Source: Candidatus Brocadiia bacterium (GTDB lineage: Bacteria; Planctomycetota; MHYJ01; WSZJ01). From it: a DNA stretch of 10,395 bases. A program made the translations under genes and the position numbers. The notes beneath the pieces were generated by a model that worked only from the letters and a program-made list of their open reading frames with translations, was not told the origin of the DNA and made no database searches. Where the stretch lies: positions 1 to 10,395 of the forward strand of contig JABWAY010000136.1 in NCBI GenBank assembly GCA_013360825.1, given 5' to 3'. Positions 1 through 6,485 of the stretch are shown here, piece by piece. Position 1 is the first letter of the stretch. Each line of letters starts with the position of its first letter.

Positions 1-333
1 CTGGTCGTGCGCGGCGCCGCGGAGGAGCCGGCCCCGGAGGCGCCGCTGGCGGCGCGGTTTGCGGAGGTGCGCGAAGGGGAGGAGTCGCGGGTCGCGGTCG
101 TCGCGGTCACGGGGACCCTCAGGACCGATTCCCGCCAGGACTTCCGCGTCGTCTGGGAGGTCGCCGGCGAGTTCCACTACGACCTCACCTTCCAGCGCCC
201 GGTGCTGTTCACGCTCTCCGGGACGGCGACCGCGCTCGAGGGGCGGCTCGAGGACCGGAACGGTCTCCTCAGCGGGAAGGTGGACGCCCGGGGGTCGACG
301 TTCTCGACGCGGATCCGCTGGGTCGCGAAATAG
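1..333 (+). CDS. C-terminal part of an unrecognised protein (5' truncated)
   Basis: The frame is open from the first base of the window (ctg gtc gtg ...) to a TAG at 331-333, so the gene probably begins upstream. The GTG at position 7 is a possible but unsupported start. Third codon positions are almost all G or C, as in the clear genes here, so I take it as coding. About 111 residues are visible. An acidic, Ala/Pro-rich stretch is followed by alternating hydrophobic and polar residues typical of beta strands (for example VVAVTGTL, FRVVWEV, FTLSGTAT, FSTRIRWV). I see no catalytic motif and do not recognise the family. It is followed after 83 nt by the exported HEAT-like gene on the same strand. 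That gap contains a TTGACG (355-360) that could be a -35 box, but no convincing -10 follows. Confidence 0.6.
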   Translation: MVVRGAAEEPAPEAPLAARFAEVREGEESRVAVVAVTGTLRTDSRQDFRVVWEVAGEFHYDLTFQRPVLFTLSGTATALEGRLEDRNGLLSGKVDARGSTFSTRIRWVAK

Positions 334-416
334 AAAACCGTCGTCGTCCGGGGATTGACGCCGCCGCCCGGTTTCCGCACGCTGTCCTCCAGAACATCCT
401 TTCCCAGGAGCCCGTC

Positions 417-1214
417 ATGCCCCGCCTGCTCGCCCTCCTCAGCTGTGCGCTGTTCCTGGCGGCACCCCTCTCCGCGGAAGACTGCCCCAACTGCGAACCC
501 GCGAAGGTCTGCGTCTCCCACGAGGCCGGGGACGACATCGCGGTCAAGACCGCCCAGATCCAGCTCAAGACGAAGGACATGATGGGCAAGCGCGAGGCCG
601 TGCAGGGGCTGGCGGAAGCGCAGGCGAAGCACATGAACTGCCGTTCCCGGAAGATCTCCATCGAATTCGCCAAGGCGCTCGCCGACCCGGACGTGGACGT
701 CAAGCTCATGGCCGCGGAGAAGATCGCCACGATGGGCGAGCCCACGATCGCCGTCCAGGCCCTCTCCCAGCAGGTCGCCCAGTACCGGAAGCTGATCGGG
801 AACACGAAGCCCAAGAAGCCCGCCGAGCAGGCGGCGTGGGACAACAACGTCAAGATGCTCGGCCTCATGTACGACTCCCTCGCCACCGTCCCCGACCCCG
901 GCGCGGTGAAGCCGTTTCTCGAGGACCTGGGGAGCTCCTCCCCGTTCCTCGCCAAGGCCGCCGCGGACGCCACCCCGGCGCTGAAAGGGAAGAAGGAGAT
1001 CATCCGGGCGCTCTACGACGGGATGAAGAAATGGCTCGGCCCGTCGCAGCAGCCCGCGCGCCCCGAGGGGACGGTCGAGGCGTTCTTCGGGATGTCGATG
1101 GCGATGGCGAAGGTCGTCGACAATCCGCCGACCAACCTGGACGGGAAGAACCAGGCCCAGGCGATGGGGATCTGGGACGGCTGGTGGGAGAAGAACGGCG
1201 AGAAGGGGAAGTAG
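417..1214 (+). CDS. Exported HEAT-like repeat protein with W-x-x-WW tail
   Basis: This is a 265-residue protein. The ATG is preceded by AGGAG at 406-410 with 6-nt spacing, which fixes the start. Residues 1-20 are a classical signal peptide (hydrophobic LLALLSCALFLAA, likely cut after LSA), so the protein is exported. The mature N-terminus has a CPNC motif (C23, C26) and C32. Alpha-helical repeats of HEAT type follow, for example around residues 80-105 (ALADPDVDVKLMAAEKIATM). The last 15 residues contain W253-x-x-W256-W257 and then a lysine-rich end. HEAT repeats usually mediate protein contacts, and no enzyme motif is visible. A second exported HEAT-like protein on the opposite strand (2617-3918) has the same kind of tail. 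The gene converges with the next one, leaving 9 nt between stops. The cellular role is unknown. It is confidently a gene, and the HEAT assignment is moderate. Confidence 0.85.
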   Translation: MPRLLALLSCALFLAAPLSAEDCPNCEPAKVCVSHEAGDDIAVKTAQIQLKTKDMMGKREAVQGLAEAQAKHMNCRSRKISIEFAKALADPDVDVKLMAAEKIATMGEPTIAVQALSQQVAQYRKLIGNTKPKKPAEQAAWDNNVKMLGLMYDSLATVPDPGAVKPFLEDLGSSSPFLAKAAADATPALKGKKEIIRALYDGMKKWLGPSQQPARPEGTVEAFFGMSMAMAKVVDNPPTNLDGKNQAQAMGIWDGWWEKNGEKGK

Positions 1215-1223
1215 TCTCCCCGG

Positions 1224-2510
1224 CTACCGCGTCAGCACGACCCCGACCGGCATCGTCGCCTTCTTGAGGAACAGGAGCGCGAAACAGGTGTCGAGCACGT
1301 CGGCCGGCTCCAGTTCCGTCCCGCTGTTCCAGTGCCCGTCCGGACGCTGCGCCCCGACCAGGTGGATCGCCCCCTGCACGTACCAGGCGTTCGCGCCGAT
1401 CATGTCGATTCCGCCGAGCACCCCGACCCGCTCCAGCCCGTACAGGTAGTAGTAGTGGCTGCGGTGCCCGCCGGGATTCGACGTCACGGTCCAGTTCGCG
1501 TCGAGCCAGGCCAGCCCGTCGAAAATCCCCTTCTCCACCCGCGCCTGCAGCTCCTTGTTGAACAGCGCGTTCCCCTTGAGCTGGGACTTGATGATGATCA
1601 GGCTGCAGATGCCGGAGGCGGTCATCCCGCCGGAGACCTGCTGGTCCTTCGAGTCGCCGGTGCCCGGCGTGTACGCCCAGCCGCGGCACTTGTCGGTCTC
1701 CTGCACCATCGTCCCGCCGCCGTCCACGGGTTTCTTCGGCTTGGCGAGCGGGCCGTCCTTCGACTGGTTCTCCAGCGTGGTGATCACGGCGGTGTGGAAG
1801 ACCTTGGCGTCCACCGCGAGGCCCATGCGCACCGCGGAGACGAGCCCGAGGAGCGTGATCTGGGTGGAGGAGGTGTCCTGGTCGACGCCCAGCGGGGAGG
1901 GGAAGGCCGGCGGACCGTACCGCCAGCCGCCGGTGCGCGACTGTGTCTTGACCAGGAAGTTCACGGCGCCCTTGCAGATGCCGTCATGGTCCTGATCGAG
2001 CTTGACGGCCGGCTTCTTCTCCTTCCGCGGATCCTTTTTCGCCGCGCGGATCTGCTTCTCCCATTTCGCGTCGTAGAAGGCCTCGTACATCATCAGCAGC
2101 GCGGCGGCCTCGTAGCACATGACGCGCAGGTTTCCGCCGCCGGCGTTTCCGGCCACCCCGTCCACGCTGAAGTTCCGGTCGAGGTTCTTGTGGATGTACT
2201 CCATCCCGCTCACGATGGTCGGGTCTTCCGGGTCCACGTCGCACTCGAGGAGCGTGTACAGCGCGAACGCCGTGATCCCGATGTACAGGGGGTGCGCCGG
2301 GCCGCTCCCTCCCGGGTAGAGGGGGTTGTTCCCCGTCCCCCAGCTGTCCTTCTCGGCGCCGTCCTTGATCTGCCGGGCCTTCAGCCACTTCACGCCGTTG
2401 TCGATCGCCTGGTTGATTTTCGGCGGCAGGTCCGACGTCATCGCCTGCGCGCGGGCGGTTCCGGGGGCGAGAAGCAGGGTCGCGAGAACGGCAGCGGCGG
2501 CGGTGCGCAT
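1224..2510 (-). CDS. Exported prenyltransferase/squalene-cyclase-fold repeat protein
   Basis: This is a 428-residue protein. Residues 1-21 form a signal peptide ending in A-R-A, so it acts outside the cytoplasm. The body looks like an alpha/alpha-barrel of the terpene cyclase/prenyltransferase repeat type. It has QW-like turns such as GGWRYGP (194-200) and GWAYTPG (277-283), a DQDTSST loop (210-216), HYYYLYGLE (352-360) and DTCFALLFL (407-415). This motif series is familiar from exported proteins common in planctomycetes. True squalene-hopene cyclases are longer and use a DxDD catalytic motif, which I do not see, so terpene cyclase activity should not be assumed. A charged stretch (about 148-178, Lys/Asp-rich) interrupts the repeats. 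The ATG at 2508-2510 follows an AGGGGA-like site. It lies 106 nt downstream of the HEAT-like gene on the same strand, behind a hairpin and its own promoter-like boxes. Confidence 0.88.
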   Translation of the reverse strand: MRTAAAAVLATLLLAPGTARAQAMTSDLPPKINQAIDNGVKWLKARQIKDGAEKDSWGTGNNPLYPGGSGPAHPLYIGITAFALYTLLECDVDPEDPTIVSGMEYIHKNLDRNFSVDGVAGNAGGGNLRVMCYEAAALLMMYEAFYDAKWEKQIRAAKKDPRKEKKPAVKLDQDHDGICKGAVNFLVKTQSRTGGWRYGPPAFPSPLGVDQDTSSTQITLLGLVSAVRMGLAVDAKVFHTAVITTLENQSKDGPLAKPKKPVDGGGTMVQETDKCRGWAYTPGTGDSKDQQVSGGMTASGICSLIIIKSQLKGNALFNKELQARVEKGIFDGLAWLDANWTVTSNPGGHRSHYYYLYGLERVGVLGGIDMIGANAWYVQGAIHLVGAQRPDGHWNSGTELEPADVLDTCFALLFLKKATMPVGVVLTR

Positions 2511-2543
2511 GGGGAGTCCCCTGAAAGGGTGGCTGAGGTGCGG

Positions 2544-2573
2544 ACTCTATCACGCGGCAGGGGGGCGGGCCAA
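2544..2573 (-). promoter_or_regulatory. Possible sigma-70-type promoter of the prenyltransferase-fold gene
   Basis: On the minus strand, TTGGCC (2568-2573) and TAGAGT (2544-2549) are separated by 18 nt. Each matches the consensus hexamers at four of six positions. Transcription would start near 2537 and give a leader of about 27 nt before the ATG at 2510. Such boxes arise by chance, so this is a candidate only. Confidence 0.3.
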
Positions 2574-2581
2574 CACCTGCA

Positions 2582-2616
2582 GCCGCGCGCGGCCCGCAAC
2601 AGGCCGCCGCGCGGCC
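2582..2616 (-). terminator. GC-rich hairpin just after the HEAT-like gene
   Basis: The 2617 stop codon is followed on the minus strand by an arm at 2602-2615. It pairs with 2582-2594 with one bulged base around a short loop (ccgcaaca). There is no U-tract, so it is at best a weak or factor-assisted terminator, or a stabilising 3' end. The inner sequence 2582-2593 is itself a perfect palindrome (gccgcgcgcggc). Confidence 0.35.
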
Positions 2617-3918
2617 CTACTTCCCGTTCAGCTCCTGCTGGCGCTTCCGCCACCACGCCGTCCAGCTCTTCAGGTCGCTCTCCGCATACCCCTCGCCGCT
2701 GATCTTCTGCAGGCAGAAACTCGCCCACTTGCGCAGGCGCCCGTCGGAGAGCGCGGTGACCAGCGCGGGGCAGGACGCCGGCGCCCCCGCGATCAGCTTC
2801 TCCGTGGCCAGGTCCCGGAGCGGGACGTCGATCGAGGACGCCTTCATCAGCTCCTGCGACGTCCCCAGAATCAGGCACTGCGCCAGGACCCCGTAGGCCT
2901 CCGGCGTCCCGATCCGCGCCACGAACTCCACCGCGTCGACGCGCGTCCGGGCATCGGGGTGATGAATGTAGCGATTCACCGGTTTGAGCGAAGCGTTGCC
3001 GGTCTCGGCCAGCGCGGCGCGGGCGTGATCACGGGTCTCGCGCATGTCGGCCGCGAATGCGAGGTCCGTCAGGATCGACACCGCCTTCTCCTCCCGGCGC
3101 GGCGCGAGGATGTCCGCCACGTCCCGCCGGAACTCCTCCGTCAGCCCCTTCTGCTTCAGCGTGTTCTCGATCGTGCGGATGATGACGTACCCGGCGTACT
3201 TCCCGAGCGCGTCCTTGAGCGCCGCACGGGCCTGCGCGTCGGTTTCGGTCTTGAGGCGCTCGATGATCACCGGGCAGGCGCGCTCGTCCTTGCCGTCGGC
3301 GAAGGTGGCGAGCGCGGCGACGAGGGCGGAGGGGGGGCCGGACTTGACGGTGTCGAGCGCCGTCGAGGCCTCCCCCACGGGGGCTCTCTTCGCAGGAGGG
3401 GTGCTCTCCCCCGGGACGGGCTTCACCGGATCGTTTGCCTTCGGCGCCGCTTTCCCCGATTCGCTTCCCGCGGCGGGGGTCAGGCTCTGCACGTCGCGGC
3501 AGAGTTTGCGCAGTTCGTGCATCCGCCGGACCAGGGCCGTGAACTCCGCGCGCTGCGCCGGGTAGATCTCGGCCGCCTCGTCCGCCGCCAGCTCGGGGTC
3601 GAACAGCATGTCCACCGCTTCCTTCGCCAGCGCGTTCGGGTCCGCCGCTTTCTTCGCCGTCTCGTACTTCGCCGCCGCCGCGTCGACCACCCGTGTCAGG
3701 TCGGCCAGCATCACCTCGGGCTTCGGGTAGACCGCCTTCACGTCCGCACGCTTCACCAGGATCCCATCCGGGAACGTCGCGTTCTTCACCCGGTACGAAT
3801 CGCCGTCCTCCGTGACGTCCCCGATGTAGCGCTCGCCGCTCTTGAGGAGGACCGCGTCGGCGAGGGCGAAGGAAGCGGAGAGGGAGGTGAGGATGGCGGA
3901 GAGGACGAAGCGTTTCAC
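2617..3918 (-). CDS. Exported HEAT-like protein with N-terminal small beta domain
   Basis: This is a 433-residue protein. The frame is open far upstream, but GTG at 3916-3918 is the supported start. GGAGG (3926-3930) lies 7 nt before it and a signal peptide (KRFVLSAILTSLSASFALA) follows directly. Residues about 22-66 (LLKSGERYIGDV ... DSYRVKN ... GILVKRADVKAVY) look like a small SH3/Tudor-like beta barrel. Residues 70-145 are helical. Residues 148-190 are a Pro/Ala/Lys-rich linker. Residues 195-400 are HEAT-like helical pairs, clearest at 320-350 (HPDARTRVDAVEFVARIG). The tail has W419-x-x-W422-W423 followed by basic residues. I see no catalytic motif, so a scaffold or binding role is inferred. 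The gene lies divergent to the zinc-ribbon membrane protein and upstream of the prenyltransferase-fold gene on the same strand. Confidence 0.85.
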   Translation of the reverse strand: MKRFVLSAILTSLSASFALADAVLLKSGERYIGDVTEDGDSYRVKNATFPDGILVKRADVKAVYPKPEVMLADLTRVVDAAAAKYETAKKAADPNALAKEAVDMLFDPELAADEAAEIYPAQRAEFTALVRRMHELRKLCRDVQSLTPAAGSESGKAAPKANDPVKPVPGESTPPAKRAPVGEASTALDTVKSGPPSALVAALATFADGKDERACPVIIERLKTETDAQARAALKDALGKYAGYVIIRTIENTLKQKGLTEEFRRDVADILAPRREEKAVSILTDLAFAADMRETRDHARAALAETGNASLKPVNRYIHHPDARTRVDAVEFVARIGTPEAYGVLAQCLILGTSQELMKASSIDVPLRDLATEKLIAGAPASCPALVTALSDGRLRKWASFCLQKISGEGYAESDLKSWTAWWRKRQQELNGK

Positions 3919-4367
3919 GGTGGGGCCTCCGGTGTAGGGAGTGGGAAGGGGCACGGCCCGACAAGGAAGGTAGACGCCGTGGGCGGGGCGTCTGGAGGCG
4001 CGATTTTGAGAAAAACTTATGCGTGCCATAACACATTGTGCACAAATGACTTGTGATGGCATGAGACCCGGACTCTGCCCCGCACCCCCACGCCGGCGGG
4101 GGCGCCCCGGCGACCCGGTCCTGCGCCCCCCGCGTTCACGGACGCGACCTCCGGTGCGCTTCTGCACGGGCTCACCGCGACCGGAGGCGCACTTCGGGCC
4201 TGCGCCCGGGGGACAGCCGCCCCGGCGCATCCCGGCCGCCCCGGTCCGACATTTGCGATTCCGTTGAGTTCAGCGTTCGCCCGGGGATCCCTGCGGCGCC
4301 GCCGGCCGCGATTGCGGTCGCGCGCGCGGCACGCGCCCTGGTGGCCGCCAGCAAGAGGAGTCCCCGG
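3919..4367. other. Divergent intergenic region, 449 nt
   Basis: I find no supportable gene here; the open frames read through it in several directions. It holds the Shine-Dalgarno sites of both flanking genes (3926-3930 and 4353-4360), one AT-rich palindromic patch (about 4003-4064), and otherwise very GC-rich sequence. An 8-bp inverted repeat, CCTCCGGT (4148-4155) and ACCGGAGG (4180-4187), lies in what would be the leader of the rightward gene. On the minus strand, CATAAG (4015-4020) lies 18 nt downstream of TTGTGC (4039-4044). This could be the promoter of the HEAT-like gene, but the match is weak. It is a likely two-way promoter region. Confidence 0.6.
4024..4061. promoter_or_regulatory. 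Nested palindrome in AT-rich patch, possible operator
   Basis: The outer arms TGCCATAACA (4024-4033) and TGTGATGGCA (4052-4061) are inverted with a single mismatch. Between them lies a perfect 10-bp palindrome, TTGTGCACAA (4036-4045), whose centre is 2 bp off the outer one. Dyad symmetry on this scale is typical of sites for dimeric regulators. The patch is AT-rich inside a very GC-rich region between divergent genes. A transcript hairpin is also possible. No regulator is encoded next to it, so its binding partner is unknown. Confidence 0.4.
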
Positions 4368-5666
4368 TTGATCACCTTCGCCTGCACGTGCGGTCGTTCG
4401 CTCCAGGTGCCGGACACGATGGCGGGAAAGCGCGGTCGTTGTCCGGCCTGTCGGCAGGTCGTGGCGGTTCCGGCGGCCCGGCCCGGGCAGGCCGGGCTTG
4501 AGCTCGTCGACGAGGCGCCGGCCGGCCCTGCGGCCCCGGCAGGCTCGGTCTGCCCCGGCTGTTCGGTCGTGTACCCCGAGGACGTGCTGATCTGCGTCGG
4601 GTGCGGCATCGAGCTGGCCACGGGGCGCGCGCTCGGCGGTCCTGCGCCGGACCGTGGTCGCCGTGGCGCCGCCCGCGCTGACCACCCCTTTCACAGCTAT
4701 GTCCTGGGGATGTTCACCGCACCGTTCGCGACGCTGGACGCGCTTCCGGAGCGGTTTCAGGAGCGGTCATTCCTGCTGAAGACGATCGGCCTCCTCGGAG
4801 TGTCGATCGTCCTCCTGCTGCTCGGCCTGACGATGACGCTCAACAAAGCCGGGGAGCGCGCGCTCCGACCCGCTGCGCAGGCCGCGGGCGCAGGGTGGAT
4901 CGACGCCCTGGGACGCGATCTGTCGGTCCGCCTCCGCGTCGTCTCACCCGAGGGGGTGGTCGCACCGGGGGAAACAGCCGTGCTCCGGATCGAAGCGATC
5001 GATGCCCGGACCGACCGGCCGTTCGACGGCATCGTCCAGTTCGACTTCCAGAGCTCCGAAGCCGGTGCCGGCGAAATCTCGCTGCAGCCGACCGGGACGG
5101 CGGGGGAGTTCTCCGCGGAGGTGACCGTGCCGGAGAACCGCGGGCAGATGTCCGGGTTCTTCTACTTCTGGCCGGCGGGGACCCCGCATCCGGCGATTCT
5201 GGACGCCGCGAGCGTCCGCCACGTCTGGAATCCGGCCGGGGCACCGAAATCGCACACGCCGCCGGCCGGCGCGCTCGTGATCATCTGCCTGATCGCCGGC
5301 GCCGCGCTGCTGCTCGGCCCCGCGGTGAATGCCGGACTTCTGACGGTCGCCGCCCGGGTACTGGGCGACTCCGGGAGCTTCTTCGCCATGCTCGGGATCT
5401 ATGCGTTTCTCGCGGCGATCTGGCAGACTCTGCTCTTCCCCGTCCTCCTCCTCCCCCCGCCCGTCGTGCTGGTCTTCGGACTCTTCGGAGGGGTCGCCAT
5501 GTTCGTCCTCCAGATCCGCGGCGTGATGGCGGTCTTCGGCCAGTCCGCGCTGAAGGCGTTCGGGACGACCCTTCTGGCCGGTGTCTTTTCCATGGTCCTC
5601 TCCGCGGTCGTCGCCGTCGGGATCGCCGCGCTCGTCACAGGGCTGCTGGTCGCGTCGATCGCCTGA
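4368..5666 (+). CDS. Zinc-ribbon, Yip1-like membrane protein with inserted beta domain
   Basis: This is a 432-residue protein. I choose TTG at 4368-4370, because GAGGAG (4355-4360) sits 7 nt before it and the family usually begins 'MI-F-C-CG'. The in-frame GTG at 4341 lacks a Shine-Dalgarno site. The first zinc ribbon is C6-x-C8 ... C25-x2-C28, with the typical AGKRGRCPAC. The second is C62/C65 ... C76/C79 (CPGC ... CVGCG). After a basic linker, one membrane segment (about 136-157) is followed by a non-membrane, beta-rich region (about 183-290: SVRLRVVSPEG, GETAVLRIEAID, GEFSAEVTVPE, GFFYFWPAG). The remaining membrane segments span about 301-432 and resemble a bacterial Yip1 domain. The beta region probably faces the outside, and the zinc ribbons face the cytoplasm. 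The function is unknown. Domain boundaries are by eye, and the Yip1 call is moderate. Confidence 0.8.
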   Translation: MITFACTCGRSLQVPDTMAGKRGRCPACRQVVAVPAARPGQAGLELVDEAPAGPAAPAGSVCPGCSVVYPEDVLICVGCGIELATGRALGGPAPDRGRRGAARADHPFHSYVLGMFTAPFATLDALPERFQERSFLLKTIGLLGVSIVLLLLGLTMTLNKAGERALRPAAQAAGAGWIDALGRDLSVRLRVVSPEGVVAPGETAVLRIEAIDARTDRPFDGIVQFDFQSSEAGAGEISLQPTGTAGEFSAEVTVPENRGQMSGFFYFWPAGTPHPAILDAASVRHVWNPAGAPKSHTPPAGALVIICLIAGAALLLGPAVNAGLLTVAARVLGDSGSFFAMLGIYAFLAAIWQTLLFPVLLLPPPVVLVFGLFGGVAMFVLQIRGVMAVFGQSALKAFGTTLLAGVFSMVLSAVVAVGIAALVTGLLVASIA

Positions 5667-5786
5667 TCTTCGCGGGACCGGCGGATCCGTTTACCATGCC
5701 GGCCCGGTGAGTCCGCCACGCGCGGGCTCGCCGGGACCGGGCCTGTGACCCACCCCGTCTTCACGCCGTCGCCGGAGGAACGCGCC

Positions 5787-6278
5787 ATGGCCATCCTCGT
5801 CCTCGTCACCGGGGGCACCTTCGACAAGGAATACAACGAACTCGCGGGGACCCTGTTCTTCAAGGACACCCACGTCCCTGAAATGCTCGGCCTCGGCCGC
5901 TGCCGCCTCGACGTCGAGGTCCGGACCCTCATGATGATCGACAGCCTCGAGATGTCCGACGCCGGCCGCGCCCTCATCCTCGATCAGTGCCGGAAATCGC
6001 CCGAAGACCGGATCGTCATCACGCACGGGACCGACACCATGGAAATCACCGCGCGCGCCCTCGGCCCCCACCTCCCGGGCAAGACGGTCGTCCTCACCGG
6101 CGCGATGGTGCCGTACAAGTTCGGCAGCTCCGACGGGCTGTTCAATCTGGGAAGCGCCCTCGCCTTCGTGCAGACGCTTCCGCACGGCGTCTATATCGCG
6201 ATGAACGGCCGGGCGTTCCCGTGGAGCAGAGTCCGGAAAGATCGGGCGTCGGGGGTGTTCGAGGAAACGGGCGGGTGA
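5787..6278 (+). CDS. Stand-alone asparaginase N-terminal domain protein
   Basis: This is a 163-residue protein. The ATG at 5787 is preceded by GGAGGA (5774-5779) with 7-nt spacing; an in-frame GTG at 5745 is less likely. It matches the N-terminal domain of bacterial type L-asparaginases, which hydrolyse asparagine to aspartate and ammonia. TGGT contains the nucleophile equivalent T11. HGTDTM contains T82 and D83, and TGAM begins at T104. MNGR ... RKDR contains K151, which aligns with K162 of E. coli AnsB. The catalytic Thr, Thr-Asp-Lys set is therefore complete. Full enzymes have about 330 residues and a second domain; that domain is absent here, as in a known group of short proteins of about 160-170 residues. 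Activity and substrate are uncertain. There is no signal peptide, so it is cytoplasmic. It lies 120 nt after the membrane-protein gene. A TACCAT at 5692-5697 may be a -10 box. The stop codon falls in the left arm of an inverted repeat. Confidence 0.85.
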   Translation: MAILVLVTGGTFDKEYNELAGTLFFKDTHVPEMLGLGRCRLDVEVRTLMMIDSLEMSDAGRALILDQCRKSPEDRIVITHGTDTMEITARALGPHLPGKTVVLTGAMVPYKFGSSDGLFNLGSALAFVQTLPHGVYIAMNGRAFPWSRVRKDRASGVFEETGG

Positions 6279-6463
6279 CCCGTCAGCCTGGAAGTACCGG
6301 GTCGGGGGCTTCAGCCGCCCGCGCGCGTTCGTCAGTCCAGTCGGGACCATCGGCGTCTGCCGTTGATCCGTCCCGCGCGGCACTTGCCGTTCGAAACGAT
6401 CCCTCGAGTTGCGCACGCTCCTGCGCGGAGAGACGGACCTGGATGAACGCCTGACGGGTCACC
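6274..6463. repeat. 190-bp non-coding segment bounded by perfect 13-bp inverted repeats
   Basis: GGTGACCCGTCAG (6274-6286) and CTGACGGGTCACC (6451-6463) are exact reverse complements. The left arm contains the TGA stop of the asparaginase gene (6276-6278). The right arm ends 21 nt before the acr3 stop codon. Inside, a short hairpin with one mismatch lies at about 6304-6319 (ggggct/agccgcc). No convincing gene lies within. The layout resembles a miniature inverted-repeat or REP-type element, but I see no clear target-site duplication and cannot count copies from one window. It could also be a chance pair or a shared 3'-end structure between convergent genes. Confidence 0.4.
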
Positions 6464-6485
6464 GGGCCGCGATCCGGGGCCCGGT
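6461..6485 (-). terminator. Hairpin at the 3' end of acr3
   Basis: ACCGGGCC (6461-6468) and GGCCCGGT (6478-6485) form a perfect 8-bp stem with a 9-nt loop. The stem touches the last base of the acr3 stop codon, and it also lies downstream of the convergent asparaginase gene. There is no U-tract on either strand, so a classic intrinsic terminator is not shown. Confidence 0.35.

Noticed and set aside
1215..1223. Terminator between the convergent genes at 1214/1224
   Set aside because: The gap is only 9 nt and no stable hairpin with a U-tract is visible there, so none is annotated.
1332..4056. Long plus-strand open frames (456 and 576 codons)
   Set aside because: They are antisense to the two exported minus-strand genes, which have signal peptides, Shine-Dalgarno sites and recognisable motifs. 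The plus-strand products are Arg-rich and motif-free.
4081..4130. GC-rich self-complementary run near ccggcgggggcgccccgg
   Set aside because: Such runs form by chance in sequence this GC-rich. There is no U-tract, gene end or repeat copy to support a terminator or element.
3919..4230. N-terminal extension of the 2617-3918 gene to 4230
   Set aside because: The extra residues are Arg/Gly/Pro-rich with no pattern. The GTG at 3918 has GGAGG at 7 nt and opens directly into a signal peptide.
5691..6416. 241-codon minus-strand frame over the asparaginase gene
   Set aside because: It is antisense to a gene with a complete catalytic motif set and shows no recognisable motif itself.
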